From the NCBI GenBank assembly GCA_020636445.1, contig JACJXV010000017.1, forward strand, positions 8,866-72,865: a DNA stretch of 64,000 nucleotides. The letters run 5' to 3'. The translations under genes were made by a program, and so were the position numbers. This document shows positions 62,999 to 64,000 of the stretch, one piece after another (positions within the stretch are counted from its first letter, which is position 1; every line of letters begins with the position of its first letter). The notes beneath the pieces were generated by a model. It was given only the letters and a program-made list of their open reading frames with translations, searched no databases and had not been told where the DNA came from. This DNA is from Lewinellaceae bacterium. Lineage in GTDB: Bacteria > Bacteroidota > Bacteroidia > Chitinophagales > Saprospiraceae.

Positions 62999-63796
62999 CT
63001 AGCGCGAGGGCGCATATATTAACGGTTGGGTAGAGATATAGCGTGATGATTGTAAACGCAACAGATAAGTGCCCGGAGTCGAAAATGAGTTACGACCAAG
63101 GCGCAGTTGTTGCTCCCCGGGCGTTACGTTTTGTTGCTGCCGGAACACTTCCCGGCCACGGGCATCAGTTACCGTTATCAGAAATTGATCCGCCTGGTTA
63201 GCATACCAGGTTATGCTTACTTCTTCGGGAAATGGATTGGGGTAAGCATTTATTACCCGCAATTGTGCCGGATTAATTTCACGATTAGCGGTGGTGCCAC
63301 TTCCCATCACCTTCAAGAATCCATCCTGATAGCTGGCAGGGATAGCTTTAAAGGTAATGTCTGCTACCTCCCGAACATTGGTGGGCGTATCCACAAATTT
63401 TATCGGAGAGGAATCTCCAGCAACGCCTTTAATCGTAAAATAGAGGGAAAACATCGTTGCACCATTTGCCAAACTTACGCCTTTTAAGGCTTCGTCGTAC
63501 CATTGAAAGCTCAGCAAACCAGTTGCTTTGGCCTGGAGCCCAAAGTTTTCTTTCGACATTTTCAAACCAAAATTGCCCACACTGTCCAGTGAAAATAAGG
63601 TAGAGTCCCACTGCAGATTAAACTGAGCGCCGACAATGTTTTGAAAGCTGCTTACGGTGATATCTGCACGGTGTCGGGTAGCGACTACATCAATGCTATC
63701 TTGTGGAGCTTTGAGTGTTACGGATTGTGCAAAAGTAGGATAGGCCGCACATAACAGCAACATAAAGAGGAGGAAGCTGTTTCCTGTCTTTTTCAT
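62999..63796 (-). CDS. Single-cohesin protein with T9SS type A domain (265 aa)
   Basis: Signal peptide (MKKTGNSFLLFMLLLCAAYPTFAQ). One cohesin-like domain (about 35-165): ITVSSFQNIVGAQFNLQWDSTLFSL, GNFGLKMSKENFGL (the same local signature as the six-cohesin protein), LLSFQWYDEALKGVSLANGATMFSLYFT. It lacks the paired cysteines of the tandem modules. The last ~85 residues are a T9SS type A domain (INAYPNPFPEEVSITW, TPGTYLLRLQSS). First gene of the operon; stop is 46 bp before the six-cohesin gene. Could be a small anchor or adaptor for the same surface system. Confidence 0.9.
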   Translation of the reverse strand: MKKTGNSFLLFMLLLCAAYPTFAQSVTLKAPQDSIDVVATRHRADITVSSFQNIVGAQFNLQWDSTLFSLDSVGNFGLKMSKENFGLQAKATGLLSFQWYDEALKGVSLANGATMFSLYFTIKGVAGDSSPIKFVDTPTNVREVADITFKAIPASYQDGFLKVMGSGTTANREINPAQLRVINAYPNPFPEEVSITWYANQADQFLITVTDARGREVFRQQQNVTPGEQQLRLGRNSFSTPGTYLLRLQSSRYISTQPLIYAPSR

Positions 63797-63963
63797 ATCA
63801 TGGGATTATTACTGACAATTAAATAAAAAAAGTTGCCAACCACACGAAGGTAAGCAAAATTGCTAAAAGTCAAGAAACTGTATGTCATAAAATAACTTGA
63901 GCAGCACTCTTACGCGTCTTTGGCTGCCGTTGTCGTCTGTATATGACGCTATTAGCGCGTGGG

Positions 63964-63984
63964 CAGTGAACAGTGAACAGTGAA
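63964..63984. repeat. Heptanucleotide tandem repeat (CAGTGAA)n
   Basis: Three copies of CAGTGAA followed by C, upstream of the single-cohesin gene. Same repeat type as the reverse complement of CTGTTCA near 46940. Confidence 0.85.
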
Positions 63985-64000
63985 CGGAAAAATAAACCCC

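Noticed and set aside
47496..63796. Surface cluster considered a cellulosome
   Set aside because: No glycoside hydrolase, CBM-linked enzyme or polysaccharide lyase is encoded beside the cohesin/dockerin-like modules.

Overview
The window looks like chromosomal DNA from a free-living, gliding-type Bacteroidota, most likely a Saprospiraceae relative (Lewinella/Haliscomenobacter-like). This is inferred from several T9SS type A C-terminal sorting domains, one type B (gliding-motility-associated) C-terminal domain next to a PorP/SprF gene, a Bacteroidota-style -7 promoter octamer (TATCTTTG) seen three times, and a multi-thousand-residue HYR-rich surface protein. No tRNA, rRNA, CRISPR array or intact transposon was found.

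Layout. 1-7.6 kb is housekeeping on the + strand: prs (5' truncated), rplY, a nitrilase-family amidase, an NlpC/P60 peptidase, adk, obg and a kinase-RapZ fusion, then a convergent hypothetical gene. 7.98-27.1 kb is a single minus-strand gene for a 6,374-residue secreted mosaic protein. 27.1-47.3 kb is mixed: CoxE-like VWA protein, lepA, a PEP-synthase-like phosphotransferase with a serine-less alpha/beta-hydrolase homologue, lipoproteins, a NrtR-like Nudix regulator, ComEC plus a helix-hairpin-helix protein, a class III nucleotide cyclase, an overlapping GNAT/ankyrin/giant helical-repeat operon, and yraN. 47.5-63.8 kb is a second surface-protein cluster, all on the minus strand: two HYR-rich T9SS adhesins, PorP/SprF, a 1,981-residue protein with six cohesin-like modules and a type B sorting domain, and a small single-cohesin T9SS protein.

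How the parts may work together. Three large adhesins (6,374, 1,277 and 1,330 aa) end with the same block: carboxypeptidase-regulatory-like fold, dockerin-like repeat, cohesin-like domain, T9SS type A domain. The 1,981-aa protein looks like a scaffoldin (six cohesin-like modules) and is co-transcribed with a PorP/SprF partner. Together they suggest a T9SS-exported, cohesin/dockerin-like cell-surface assembly without any linked carbohydrate-active enzyme. This is an inference from domain architecture; binding has not been shown. Other signals worth attention are domains nested inside HYR modules of the giant protein, an alternating A-B-A-B-A 261-bp repeat, an in-frame REP palindrome inside its coding sequence, and dispersed heptanucleotide tandem repeats between genes.
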